64,000 bases of DNA from Azoarcus_F sp048158365 (GTDB lineage: Bacteria > Pseudomonadota > Gammaproteobacteria > Burkholderiales > Rhodocyclaceae): NCBI GenBank assembly GCA_048158365.1, contig JBLLNL010000005.1; one strand, given 5' to 3'. This document shows positions 53,477-61,973 of this stretch, piece after piece; positions within the stretch are counted from its first letter, which is position 1; every line of letters starts with the position of its first letter. The notes beneath the pieces are model-generated. The model was given only the letters and a program-made list of their open reading frames with translations, was not told the DNA's origin and searched no databases. A program made the translations under genes and the position numbers.

Positions 53477-54013
53477 CTAGTTCTTAAGCGCAGCGGCCAT
53501 GTTCGCGAGCTTGCCGCGTACCGAGGCATCGATCACTTCGTCGCCGATCGCAATCCGGACCCCGCCGATGAGCTCGGGATCGAGGCGTACTTGCACGTTC
53601 AGCTTGGCCTTGAAACGTGCCTCAAGGTCGGCCTGCAGCTTTGCCAGACTTGCGTCGTCAATCGGAAATGCGGAGGTGATGTCTGCCTCCTTGACACCTT
53701 CATGTCCGTTCTTCATCGAAACGAACAGGTCACGGATCTCGGGAAGCACTGTGAGGCGTTCATTCTCGACGAGAAGGCGAACGAAGTTCTGCATGTCAGG
53801 GTCGAGTACCGGCCCCGCCACTTCGACGATCAGGCCATGGACCTGGTCGTCGCTGAGTTGCGGATCGGATATGCATTGCTTCATTGCCGGATCGATGATG
53901 ATCGCAGCCAGACGTTCGAGTGCTTCCGACCAAGGCCCCAGCGCACCGGCCCCTTTAGCCAGCTCGAAGGCGGCATCGGCATAGGGGCGCGCGATGGTGA
54001 CGTTCTCGGCCAT
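53477..54013 (-). CDS. atpH: F1Fo ATP synthase delta subunit
   Basis: This 178-residue peripheral-stalk subunit connects F1 to the b subunits. The N-terminal helical half begins ITIARPYADAAFELA, the C-terminal half includes DPELIGGVRIAIGDEVIDAS, which is the usual signature. It starts 3 bp after atpF and ends 12 bp before atpA. Confidence 0.96.
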   Translation of the reverse strand: MAENVTIARPYADAAFELAKGAGALGPWSEALERLAAIIIDPAMKQCISDPQLSDDQVHGLIVEVAGPVLDPDMQNFVRLLVENERLTVLPEIRDLFVSMKNGHEGVKEADITSAFPIDDASLAKLQADLEARFKAKLNVQVRLDPELIGGVRIAIGDEVIDASVRGKLANMAAALKN

Positions 54014-54016
54014 GAC

Positions 54017-54490
54017 TTATTGCAGTTCCTGTTTCAGGTTGGCAAGCAGATCGCCGTGGACCTTCGCATCGATCTCACGGCGCAGGATTCGCTCTGCGCC
54101 AGCGACGGCAAGGTTGGCGACCTGATCTCGGATCTCTTCCCGCGCACGCTGGGCAGCGGAGGCAGCCTCTCCCTCGGCCGCTTCGCGGGCTTGGGCGATG
54201 ATGCGGTTGGCTTCGGACCGCGCGTCATCCAGAATCTTGGCAGCCTGCTTCTCGGCTATGCCACGCACATCACCCGCAGATTCGCGGGCCTTGCGTAATT
54301 CTTCGACGACCTTCTTCTCGGCAAGCGCGAGATCGGCCTTGGCCTTGTCCGCAGCTGCCAGCCCGTCGGCGATCTTGCCCGCACGCTCATCGAGTGCCTT
54401 CATGATCGGCGGCCACACGAATTTCATCGTGAACCAGCCGAGAATGAAGAACACAACGATCTGGGCTATCAGGGTTGCGTTCAAATTCAC
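54017..54490 (-). CDS. atpF: F1Fo ATP synthase b subunit
   Basis: This 157-residue peripheral-stalk protein has one N-terminal membrane helix (ATLIAQIVVFFILGWFTMKF) and a long charged helical domain for dimerisation. The start is GTG at 54490 with GAGGGC upstream. Length and pattern are normal for the b subunit of proteobacteria. It lies between atpE and atpH. Confidence 0.95.
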   Translation of the reverse strand: MNLNATLIAQIVVFFILGWFTMKFVWPPIMKALDERAGKIADGLAAADKAKADLALAEKKVVEELRKARESAGDVRGIAEKQAAKILDDARSEANRIIAQAREAAEGEAASAAQRAREEIRDQVANLAVAGAERILRREIDAKVHGDLLANLKQELQ

Positions 54491-54527
54491 TGTTCTGGGC
54501 CCTCGGTTGAGTTTAAGGGAGGACCGA

Positions 54528-54773
54528 TCAGACGACGAACGGGTTGGCGAAGGCGAACATCATCGCGATACCGACACCGATCAGGAACGCGGCGTCGATC
54601 AGGCCGGCCAGCAGGAACATCTTGGTCTGCAGCGCGTTCATCAGCTCAGGCTGACGAGCGGATGCTTCGAGGTACTTGGAGCCCATGATACCGATACCGA
54701 TACAGGCACCGATGGCGCCCAGACCAATGATCAGACCAGCAGCCAGCGCGACAAAACCCAGGGTAAGTTCCAT
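54528..54773 (-). CDS. atpE: F1Fo ATP synthase c subunit
   Basis: This 81-residue hairpin membrane protein forms the rotor ring. The glycine-rich first helix is GLIIGLGAIGACIGIGIMG, the polar loop ARQPE and the proton-carrying aspartate lies in LLAGLIDAAFLIG. The sequence lacks the extra polar residues of sodium-binding c subunits, so proton coupling is expected. AAGGAG precedes the ATG. Confidence 0.97.
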   Translation of the reverse strand: MELTLGFVALAAGLIIGLGAIGACIGIGIMGSKYLEASARQPELMNALQTKMFLLAGLIDAAFLIGVGIAMMFAFANPFVV

Positions 54774-54827
54774 GACAACTCCTTCAAGTAAAGGTGACTA
54801 AAGTGACGACTCGGGATGATACAGAAA

Positions 54828-55676
54828 TCAATGGCCTTCGTGCGCCTGACCGACATAGACCAGCGTCAGCATCATGAAGATGAATGCCTGAAGCACGATG
54901 ATCAGGATGTGGAAGATCGCCCAGATCGAACCGGCAATCAGATGTCCGAAAAACCCGAGCACGGTCGCCGTCCCGCCGAGTAGCGCGATCAGCACGAACA
55001 GCAACTCCCCGGCGAACAGGTTGCCGAACAGACGCAGGCCGTGCGATACGGTCTTGGCGAGGAACTCGATCATCTGCATGACGAAGTTCACCGGCCACAG
55101 CACCGGATGCGCACCGAACGGCGCCGTGAAGAGTTCGTGCACCCAGCCACTCAAACCCTTGATCTTGATGTTGTAATAGACGCACATCAGAAAGACCGAG
55201 ATCGACATGCCAAGCGGGACATTGATGTCGGCAGTGGGCACGACGCGCATGTAGGCGTGACCCGGGTCGATTCCGACTGCGGTCAGGCCGCCCGCCCAGA
55301 GCGTCGGGATCAGATCGACCGGCAGCAGATCCATCACGTTCATCAGGAAGACCCAGATGAACACGGTCAGCGCCAGAGGTGCAACGAATTTTCGGGACTC
55401 GGCGCTATGGATGATGCCCTTGGCCTGGTCATTGACCATTTCGACCAGCAACTCGATGAAGCCCTGGAAGCGCCCGGGCACGCCGGATGTCGCGCTGCGC
55501 CCGACCCGCCACAGCATGTAGACGGTCAGGACGCCCAGACCGAAACCCCAGAAGACCGAGTCGAGGTTTATGTAACCCCAATTGACGATGTCTTCCTGAG
55601 CATGACCGGTCTGATTCAGGTTGGTCAAGTGGTGTACTACGTACTCGGAAGCGGTGGGAGCGTGCCCTGTAGCCAT
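54828..55676 (-). CDS. atpB: F1Fo ATP synthase a subunit
   Basis: This 282-residue membrane subunit provides the proton half-channels. The essential arginine lies in SHGLRLFGNLFAGELL, and the C-terminal QAFIFMMLTLVYVGQAHEGH helix is typical. The N-terminal part before the first helix (about residues 1-40) is longer than in E. coli but usual for betaproteobacteria. It follows atpI by 2 bp. Confidence 0.97.
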   Translation of the reverse strand: MATGHAPTASEYVVHHLTNLNQTGHAQEDIVNWGYINLDSVFWGFGLGVLTVYMLWRVGRSATSGVPGRFQGFIELLVEMVNDQAKGIIHSAESRKFVAPLALTVFIWVFLMNVMDLLPVDLIPTLWAGGLTAVGIDPGHAYMRVVPTADINVPLGMSISVFLMCVYYNIKIKGLSGWVHELFTAPFGAHPVLWPVNFVMQMIEFLAKTVSHGLRLFGNLFAGELLFVLIALLGGTATVLGFFGHLIAGSIWAIFHILIIVLQAFIFMMLTLVYVGQAHEGH

Positions 55677-55678
55677 GG

Positions 55679-56020
55679 TTATGTCTTCACCAAAAATGCA
55701 AACAAATTCGCCTTAAGTGCCAGAATCAGGCCGACGAACAGACCCCCCCAGTGAAGGTCGTCATAGACTGCCCGAATCAACACCAACAATCCCACTATCG
55801 CCGCGATCTTCACGAACTCGCCGACGATGAACACAGTCGCCGCGGGCGACCCGCCCTTGACCGCGGCCAGCCGGAGCCGAAACGCAAACAGTGCGTTTGG
55901 CACCGCACAGGCCAGGCCGGCCAGGCCAGCGGACGCGGCCCCATGCAACCCGAAAAAAACGGCCGATATGGCCGTTGCTACGAGTGTTGCGCCGAACTGC
56001 AGGAGTACCATTTTGAACAT
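55679..56020 (-). CDS. atpI: ATP synthase assembly protein AtpI
   Basis: This membrane protein of 113 residues from ATG 56020 (132 from a TTG at 56077) has four hydrophobic segments and the usual position as first gene of the operon. It helps c-ring assembly in other bacteria. I chose ATG 56020 because MFKMVLLQFGATLV resembles the family start and the 19 upstream residues are low-complexity; neither start has a strong ribosome site. The gene contains a terminator-shaped hairpin near its 5' end (55953-55976). Confidence 0.82.
   Translation of the reverse strand: MFKMVLLQFGATLVATAISAVFFGLHGAASAGLAGLACAVPNALFAFRLRLAAVKGGSPAATVFIVGEFVKIAAIVGLLVLIRAVYDDLHWGGLFVGLILALKANLFAFLVKT
55953..55976 (-). 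terminator. intragenic terminator-like hairpin in atpI
   Basis: On the minus strand AACGGCC (55976-55970) pairs perfectly with GGCCGTT (55964-55958) around a 5-nt loop and the stem runs into seven T residues (55959-55953). It encodes TAISAVFF in atpI. Structurally it is a canonical intrinsic terminator about 45-70 nt after the atpI start, where it could attenuate the atp operon. Activity is unproven, because translation of atpI could prevent folding. Confidence 0.5.
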
Positions 56021-56269
56021 CGGTTCATTGGCGCCCTGCGGGGGTGATGCGCCGCCTGCCTTGAAAAATTGTCGCAATGTTAGGGCTTAACCAGGACAAA
56101 GTCAAACCGGTTTTGCAGTGCACCATAAAATTTCGAGCCAGTCCTGGATCTTATACATGTTTCGTCTGAAGATGAGTTCATCATGCTCTAATTTATCGCC
56201 GGTCGTGTCCGCAAATGCGCGCTTCGGCGGGCGCGACAAGCACCGCCGAAGCGCGACCGGAACCCGTCG

Positions 56270-57604
56270 ATGATCAAGACCCACAAGGCTGGCAGACCCG
56301 AGATCTTTGGCTGGTGCATGTTCGATTTCGCGAACCAGGCCTACACGCTGCTGATCGTGACCGTGATCTTCGGCGACCTCTACAGCCGCGTCATCGTGGC
56401 CGATGCACCGGATTACCGTCTCGGCAACCTGCTGTGGAGCCTGTCGCTGTGCCTGAGCTATCTGCTGGTGGTCGTCAGCGCCCCGCTGCTCGGGGCGATC
56501 ATGGACTACGCGCAGGCCAAGAAGCGCATGCTGTTCATCAGCTATCTGCTCACGGTCGCGAGCACGAGTCTGCTGTACTTCGTCGCGCCCGGTTTCATCT
56601 GGCTCGGCTTCGTGCTGATCGTCATATCGAACACCGCGTACTCGGTCGGCGAATCCTTCATCGCGAGCTTCCTGCCTTCTCTCGGCGATCCGGACGAACT
56701 GGGCAAGATCTCCGGGCTGGGCTGGGCGCTCGGCTATGCGGGCGGACTGGTCGCAGCCGGATTCGCGCTGCTGTTCCTGGGCGAGGTGAGTGCCGACAAC
56801 TTCGAGCGCATCCGCTGGGTGGGTCCGTTCGCGGCGGTTTTCTTCCTGCTGGCCGCCATCCCGACCTTCGTTTGGGTGCGCGAACCGGCAATCGGACGCC
56901 GGCGCGCGCTGGACCCGAGCTTCGTCCGGGAGGGTTATGGACGACTGCGGTCGACACTCCGGTCGATCTCGCGTTTTCCGGACCTCAGTCGCCTGTTCCT
57001 GTCCATCCTGTTCGCGATGGCGGGCGTATATGTGATCGTTGCGTTCTCGTTCATTTATGGCGCACAGGTCATCGGCTGGAGCGAGGCGACACGCAACCTG
57101 ATGTTCATCGTGGTCCAGATCACCGCGCTGCTCGGAGCACTGGTTTTCGGCTGGATGCAGGGGCGATGGGGCGGGCGCAGGACCTACGCGCTGACGCTGC
57201 TGCTGTGGATCGCCGCCATCCTTGCGATCTTCTTCGTGCGCGAACTGACCGGCTGGCTGGAGCGAGCGCTCGGCATCGCACTGTCGGTCGAACAGATGTT
57301 CCTGTTCGCGGGGCTGCTCTCGGGACTCAGCCTGGGATCCAGCCAATCGGTCGGACGCGCGCTGGTCGGCGCGTTCTCACCGGAGAACCGCGCCGCCGAA
57401 CTGTTCGGTTTCTGGGGGATGTTCTCCAAGCTCGCGGCCATCTTCGGCCTGTTCGGCGTCGGGCTGTTGCAGTACGCGCTGGGCCTGGAGGGCGCGGTGC
57501 TGTTCTGCATCGTGCTGTTCGCGGCCGCACTGATTCCGCTCGCCGGCATCGACGAGGCACGCGGACGCGCTGCGGCGGTAGCCGCATCGTCGAGCGACGA
57601 CTGA
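56270..57604 (+). CDS. UMF1-family MFS transporter
   Basis: This 444-residue twelve-helix major-facilitator protein is of the UMF1 (Atg22-like) type, with the family opening GWCMFDFANQAYTLLIVTVI and the later SLGSSQSVGRALVGAFSPE and ELFGFWGMFSKLAAIFG. Substrates of bacterial members are largely unknown; amino acids are suspected. It is divergent from atpI and convergent with parB (7-bp gap). No regulator is adjacent. Confidence 0.88.
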   Translation: MIKTHKAGRPEIFGWCMFDFANQAYTLLIVTVIFGDLYSRVIVADAPDYRLGNLLWSLSLCLSYLLVVVSAPLLGAIMDYAQAKKRMLFISYLLTVASTSLLYFVAPGFIWLGFVLIVISNTAYSVGESFIASFLPSLGDPDELGKISGLGWALGYAGGLVAAGFALLFLGEVSADNFERIRWVGPFAAVFFLLAAIPTFVWVREPAIGRRRALDPSFVREGYGRLRSTLRSISRFPDLSRLFLSILFAMAGVYVIVAFSFIYGAQVIGWSEATRNLMFIVVQITALLGALVFGWMQGRWGGRRTYALTLLLWIAAILAIFFVRELTGWLERALGIALSVEQMFLFAGLLSGLSLGSSQSVGRALVGAFSPENRAAELFGFWGMFSKLAAIFGLFGVGLLQYALGLEGAVLFCIVLFAAALIPLAGIDEARGRAAAVAASSSDD

Positions 57605-57611
57605 GCGCCGC

Positions 57612-58463
57612 TCAGCGCAGGCGGCTCAACAGGCCATCGAGCTGGTCCAGGTCGCTGAAGCGGATGCTGAGCTCACCGGCACCCTTGCGATTGGCTTTGA
57701 TTCTGACCGTGGCCCCGAGCGCGTCCGCGATCTCCTCCTGCAGACGCATCAGATCGCGATCCGGTTCGCTGCGGCCCTTGGCCGCCCTCGGGTTGAGCAG
57801 CTTGTGCACCAGCCGTTCGGTATCCCGCACCGAAAATCCGCGGGCGGCCACCTGATTGGCGACCTGGATCTGACTGGCCGGATCGAGCGGCAACAGTGCC
57901 CGCGCATGCCCCATGTCGATATCCCCCGCCATCAGCAGTTCCTGCACCTGACCGGCGAGGTTGAGCAGGCGCAGCAGATTGGACGCCGCCGGGCGCGACC
58001 GACCCACCGCGTCGGCCGCCTGCTGATGGGTCATGCCGAACTCATCGATCAGACGCTGGATGCCGCCGGCCTCTTCGAGCGGATTCAGGTTCTCCCGCTG
58101 GATGTTCTCGATCAGCGACATCGCCAGTGCAGCCTCGTCCGGAATCTCGCGGACCAGACATGGCACGTCGTCGAGCTCGGCGAGCTGTGCGGCCCGCCAG
58201 CGACGTTCGCCGGCGATGATCTCGAAACGGTCGTTCCCGACCGGGCGCACCAGGACAGGTTGCATGACCCCCTGCGCCTTGATCGAAGCGGCCAGCTCCT
58301 CGAGCGAACCGGGGTCCATGCGCGTGCGGGGCTGGTACTTGCCGGGTTGCAGGCAATCCAGCGCGAGCGTCTGGAGCTGGCCCTTCTCGACTTCATCGTC
58401 ACGGTCGCCGGCGAGCAGCGCATCCAGGCCGCGACCGAGGCCCTTGAGTTTGGGTGGTGTCAT
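57612..58463 (-). CDS. parB: chromosome-partitioning protein ParB
   Basis: This 283-residue CTP-dependent DNA clamp loads at parS sites near the origin. The N-terminal KLKGLGRGLDALL interacts with ParA. The CTPase motif is GERRWRAAQLAEL (about 93-105), and the helix-turn-helix follows with MTHQQAADAVGRSRPAASNL. ATG at 58463 was preferred; a GTG at 58490 overlapping the parA stop is possible. It is the last gene of mnmG-rsmG-parA-parB. Confidence 0.95.
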   Translation of the reverse strand: MTPPKLKGLGRGLDALLAGDRDDEVEKGQLQTLALDCLQPGKYQPRTRMDPGSLEELAASIKAQGVMQPVLVRPVGNDRFEIIAGERRWRAAQLAELDDVPCLVREIPDEAALAMSLIENIQRENLNPLEEAGGIQRLIDEFGMTHQQAADAVGRSRPAASNLLRLLNLAGQVQELLMAGDIDMGHARALLPLDPASQIQVANQVAARGFSVRDTERLVHKLLNPRAAKGRSEPDRDLMRLQEEIADALGATVRIKANRKGAGELSIRFSDLDQLDGLLSRLR

Positions 58464-58486
58464 GGCGGGTCTCGTGTTTCGCGTGT

Positions 58487-59257
58487 TCACAACTTTTTCA
58501 TGCGTTCGATCATCTCTTCGGCAAAAGCCATGTACGCCTGCGCACCCTTCGCGTTGCGGTCGAAGACAACGCCGGGCATGCCATGGCTGGGCGCCTCGGC
58601 GAGCCGGACGTTACGCGGCACGATCGCGCGGAACACCTTGTCGCCGAAATGACTCTCGAGCTGGGCGGAGACCTGCTGCTGCAGCGTCATGCGCGCATCG
58701 AACATGACCCGTAGCAGGCCGATGATCTTGAGATCCCGATTGAGGTTGGCATGCACCTTCTTGATCGTGTTGACCAGATCGGACAGGCCCTCAAGCGCGT
58801 AGTACTCGCATTGCATCGGGATGATGACACCATGCGCGGCGCACAGGCCGTTCAGTGTCAGCATCGACAGCGACGGTGGGCAATCGATGAGCACGAAGTC
58901 GTAGTCGTCCGCATGCGACCTCAGCGCATGCTTCAGGCGATGTTCGCGCTGGTCCAGTGTCACCAGCTCGACCTCGGCACCGGCCAGATCACGGTTCGCC
59001 GGCAGCACGTCGAAGCCCCCGGTGGGCGATGTTGCGCGCACGTTTTCAAGATCGGCCAGGCCGACCAGCAGATGATAGACCGAGCGCCGCACGTCGCGCT
59101 TGTCGATGCCGCTGCCCATGGTCGCATTGCCCTGCGGGTCGAGATCCACCAGCAATGTGCGCTGCCCCGCCTCGTGCAGCGCGGCAGCGAGGTTGACGCA
59201 GGTCGTGGTCTTGCCCACGCCCCCTTTCTGGTTGGCAATGCAGAAGATACGGGCCAT
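58487..59257 (-). CDS. parA: chromosome-partitioning ATPase ParA (Soj)
   Basis: This 256-residue deviant Walker ATPase has the motif KGGVGKTT (about 11-18), Walker A' ATVNLAAAL-like TCVNLAAAL and the DCPPSLS motif. It moves ParB-bound origins along the nucleoid. The ATG overlaps the rsmG stop by one base (TGATG). The 256-residue length and absence of an N-terminal HTH fit the chromosomal type. Confidence 0.96.
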   Translation of the reverse strand: MARIFCIANQKGGVGKTTTCVNLAAALHEAGQRTLLVDLDPQGNATMGSGIDKRDVRRSVYHLLVGLADLENVRATSPTGGFDVLPANRDLAGAEVELVTLDQREHRLKHALRSHADDYDFVLIDCPPSLSMLTLNGLCAAHGVIIPMQCEYYALEGLSDLVNTIKKVHANLNRDLKIIGLLRVMFDARMTLQQQVSAQLESHFGDKVFRAIVPRNVRLAEAPSHGMPGVVFDRNAKGAQAYMAFAEEMIERMKKL

Positions 59258-59880
59258 CAGATGGAATCCAGAATCAGCAGATGTCGCTCGGCATCGAGGC
59301 CCGGCACTGCGAGCGGATGGACTTCGGCCACGCGCACGTTCGCGGGCAGGCGGGCGATTTCGGCCTCAGGATACACGCCTTTCATCGCGAGAAATCGGCC
59401 ACCCGGCCTCAGCAGCCCCGAGGTCAGCCGGACGAAATCGGCGAGTTCGGAGAAGGCACGCGAAATCACCGCGTCAAAAAGCGGATCGGGACGCAGGTTC
59501 TCGACCCGCGCGTTGACCACGTCGAAGTTGCGCAGCTCCAGTTCGATACGTGCCTGCTGCTGGAAGCTGGCCTTCTTGCTGACCGCTTCGATCGAGGTCA
59601 CCGCAAGATCGGGACGTACGATCGCCAGCGGGATGCCCGGCAAGCCACCGCCCGAACCCACATCGGCCATCCGTGCGTGCCGCGCGACGAAAGGCGCCAC
59701 CGCCAGCGAATCGAGCAGGTGATGGGTGATCATCTGCGCAGGATCCCGGATCGAGGTGAGGTTGTAGACGCGGTTCCATTTCAGCAGCAGCGCAGCAAAC
59801 GCGATCAGGCGCTGGCGGTCGGCCACGGACGGCGTCAGTCCGAGCGCCAGCAGCCCCTGCTCGAGCACGGCCTCGTTCAT
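59257..59880 (-). CDS. rsmG: 16S rRNA m7G527 methyltransferase
   Basis: This 207-residue SAM-dependent enzyme (GidB) methylates G527 of 16S rRNA; loss gives low-level streptomycin resistance in other bacteria. The SAM motif is DVGSGGGLPGIPLAI (about 72-86), followed by VISRAFSELADF. ATG 59880 overlaps the mnmG stop by 4 bp, supporting this start over the 20-codon longer frame. Confidence 0.95.
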   Translation of the reverse strand: MNEAVLEQGLLALGLTPSVADRQRLIAFAALLLKWNRVYNLTSIRDPAQMITHHLLDSLAVAPFVARHARMADVGSGGGLPGIPLAIVRPDLAVTSIEAVSKKASFQQQARIELELRNFDVVNARVENLRPDPLFDAVISRAFSELADFVRLTSGLLRPGGRFLAMKGVYPEAEIARLPANVRVAEVHPLAVPGLDAERHLLILDSI

Positions 59881-61793
59881 GCGGATTTCTTGTCGGCCGG
59901 GGTTCCGAGCGTGCGCATCATCTCGTAGCGCTTGAGCCACACCAGCAGCAGGGACACCGCCGCCGGGGTCACGCCCTGGATGCGACCGGCCTGGCCGATG
60001 GTCTCGGGTTTATGCAGATTGAGCTTCTGCTGCACTTCGCGCGACAGGCCACGCACCTCGGCGTAATCGAAGTCGGGCGGCAACGGGGTGCCCTCGGCCT
60101 GCAGCTGGCGTGCGACTTCGTCCTGCTGGCGATCGATGTAGCCCTGGTATTTGGCGGCGATCTCGATCTGCTCGATGACCTGCGGATCGGTCGCCGGGTC
60201 GTCCGGCGCGCCGGGCAGCGTCATCAGGTCGGCATAGGTGGTGCCGGGACGGCGCAACAGGTCGAAATGGCGATACTCGCGCTCCAGCGCCTTGCCGAAC
60301 AGGCGCTCGGCGTCGGCCGCGGCGATCCGCTCGGGATGCGCCCAGGTCGCGCGCAGCCGCGCGGTCTCACGCTCGATCGCGTCACGCTTGGCGCAGAAGG
60401 CCGCCCAGCGTTCGTCGTCCACGAGGCCGAGTTCGCGCCCCTTCTCGGTCAGCCTCAGGTCGGCGTTGTCCTCGCGCAGCTGCAGCCGATACTCGGCGCG
60501 CGACGTGAACATGCGGTAGGGTTCGGACACGCCACGGGTGATCAGGTCATCGACCAGAACGCCCACATAGGCCTCGTCCCGACGCGGGCACCAGGGGCCG
60601 CGTTGTTGGGCCTGCAGGGCCGCGTTGGCGCCGGCGAGCAGGCCCTGCGCCGCGGCCTCCTCGTAGCCGGTCGTGCCGTTGATCTGTCCGGCGAAGAAAA
60701 GGCCGTGAAAGGTCTTGGTCTCGAGTGATGACTTCAGATTGCGCGGGTCGAAATAGTCGTACTCGATCGCATAGCCGGGGCGCAGGATATGCGCCTGCTC
60801 CAGGCCGCGGATCGACCGCACCACCGCGAGCTGAACGTCGAACGGCAGCGAAGTCGAGATCCCGTTGGGGTAGATTTCGTGCGTGTCCAGCCCTTCCGGT
60901 TCGAGGAAGATGTTGTGGCTGGTCTTGTCGGCGAAGCGGTGGATCTTGTCCTCGATCGACGGGCAGTAGCGCGGGCCGACACCCTCGATGACGCCGGAGT
61001 ACATCGGCGAGCGGTCGAGGTTGTTGCGGATGATGTCGTGCGTGCCCTCGTTGGTGTGCGTGATCCAGCACGGCAACTGACGAGGATGCTGGCTGGCCGA
61101 GCCGAGGAAGCTGAACACCGGAACGGGGTCGTCGCCCGGCTGCACCTGCATCACCGAGAAATCGACGCTGCGCCCGTCGATGCGTGGCGGCGTACCGGTC
61201 TTCAGCCGCCCCTGCGGCAGCGCCAGTTCCTTCAGACGACGGCCGAGCGAGATGGCGGGCGGATCGCCGGCGCGACCGGCCGAATAATTGTCCAGACCGA
61301 CATGGATCAGACCGTTCAGGAAGGTCCCGGCGGTCAACACCACGGTGGGCGCCTCGAAGCGGATACCGAGCTGCGTGACCACCCCGGTCACCCGGTCGGC
61401 ATGAACCGTGATGTCGTCCACCGCCTGCTGGAAAAGCGTCAGGTTCGGCTGGTTCTCCAGGCGTCGGCGGATCGCGGCGCGATACATGACCCGATCGGCC
61501 TGCGCCCGCGTGGCGCGCACCGCCGGACCCTTTGACGCATTCAGGATCCGGAACTGGATGCCGGCCTCGTCAGTGGCCGCGGCCATCGCACCGCCCAGCG
61601 CATCGACTTCCTTGACCAGATGGCCCTTGCCGATCCCGCCGATCGACGGATTGCAGCTCATTGCACCGAGTGTCTCGATGTTGTGGGTGAGCAGCAGCGT
61701 GTTCGCACCCATGCGCGCAGCCGCCAGCGCAGCCTCGGTGCCGGCATGGCCGCCGCCGACGACGATGACATCGAAACGGGTGGGATAGAGCAT
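59877..61793 (-). CDS. mnmG: tRNA uridine-5-carboxymethylaminomethyl modification enzyme MnmG
   Basis: This 638-residue FAD protein (GidA) modifies U34 of certain tRNAs with MnmE. The dinucleotide motif is VVGGGHAGTEAALAAARMG (about 10-28); NPSIGGIGKGHLVKEVDALG and the late catalytic region GQINGTTGYEEAAAQG follow. The ATG at 61793 gives the typical MLYPTRFDVIVVGGG; the first ATG in the frame is 5 codons upstream. It is first in the mnmG-rsmG-parA-parB operon. Confidence 0.96.
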   Translation of the reverse strand: MLYPTRFDVIVVGGGHAGTEAALAAARMGANTLLLTHNIETLGAMSCNPSIGGIGKGHLVKEVDALGGAMAAATDEAGIQFRILNASKGPAVRATRAQADRVMYRAAIRRRLENQPNLTLFQQAVDDITVHADRVTGVVTQLGIRFEAPTVVLTAGTFLNGLIHVGLDNYSAGRAGDPPAISLGRRLKELALPQGRLKTGTPPRIDGRSVDFSVMQVQPGDDPVPVFSFLGSASQHPRQLPCWITHTNEGTHDIIRNNLDRSPMYSGVIEGVGPRYCPSIEDKIHRFADKTSHNIFLEPEGLDTHEIYPNGISTSLPFDVQLAVVRSIRGLEQAHILRPGYAIEYDYFDPRNLKSSLETKTFHGLFFAGQINGTTGYEEAAAQGLLAGANAALQAQQRGPWCPRRDEAYVGVLVDDLITRGVSEPYRMFTSRAEYRLQLREDNADLRLTEKGRELGLVDDERWAAFCAKRDAIERETARLRATWAHPERIAAADAERLFGKALEREYRHFDLLRRPGTTYADLMTLPGAPDDPATDPQVIEQIEIAAKYQGYIDRQQDEVARQLQAEGTPLPPDFDYAEVRGLSREVQQKLNLHKPETIGQAGRIQGVTPAAVSLLLVWLKRYEMMRTLGTPADKKSA

Positions 61794-61872
61794 GGCGCAC
61801 CCCGGCATGGATGAATCTGGAAGGGCTAGGATTCTACGCTGTTGCGCTGCAAAAGCCTAGCGTTTCTCAGCG

Positions 61873-61888
61873 TGTTTCACGAAAAAAT
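61873..61888. promoter_or_regulatory. parS-like half site upstream of mnmG
   Basis: TGTTTCACG followed by AAAAAAT matches 12 of 16 bases of the common parS palindrome, but the second arm is poor. It lies 80 bp upstream of the mnmG start in the operon that encodes ParA and ParB. It may be a degenerate parS or chance. Confidence 0.3.
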
Positions 61889-61973
61889 TCCTTTCAAACA
61901 GTTACTTGCCATGCAGGTAGCGGGTGAAACGGTGACATGGACGAGGCCGCCGTCGAGCACGCCGTGCCGCCGG

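Noticed and set aside
52583..54298. Plus-strand frame of 571 codons opposite atpA and atpH
   Set aside because: It spans several ATP synthase genes in antisense, so it cannot be a gene by content.
54528..54773. Sodium-coupled ATP synthase
   Set aside because: The c subunit has the proton-type aspartate in GLIDAAFLIG and lacks the extra polar ligands expected for Na+.
58472..58489. Second possible parS (TGTTTCGCGTG...) between parA and parB
   Set aside because: Only the first arm partly matches the consensus, and it lies inside the parB leader; the match is too weak.
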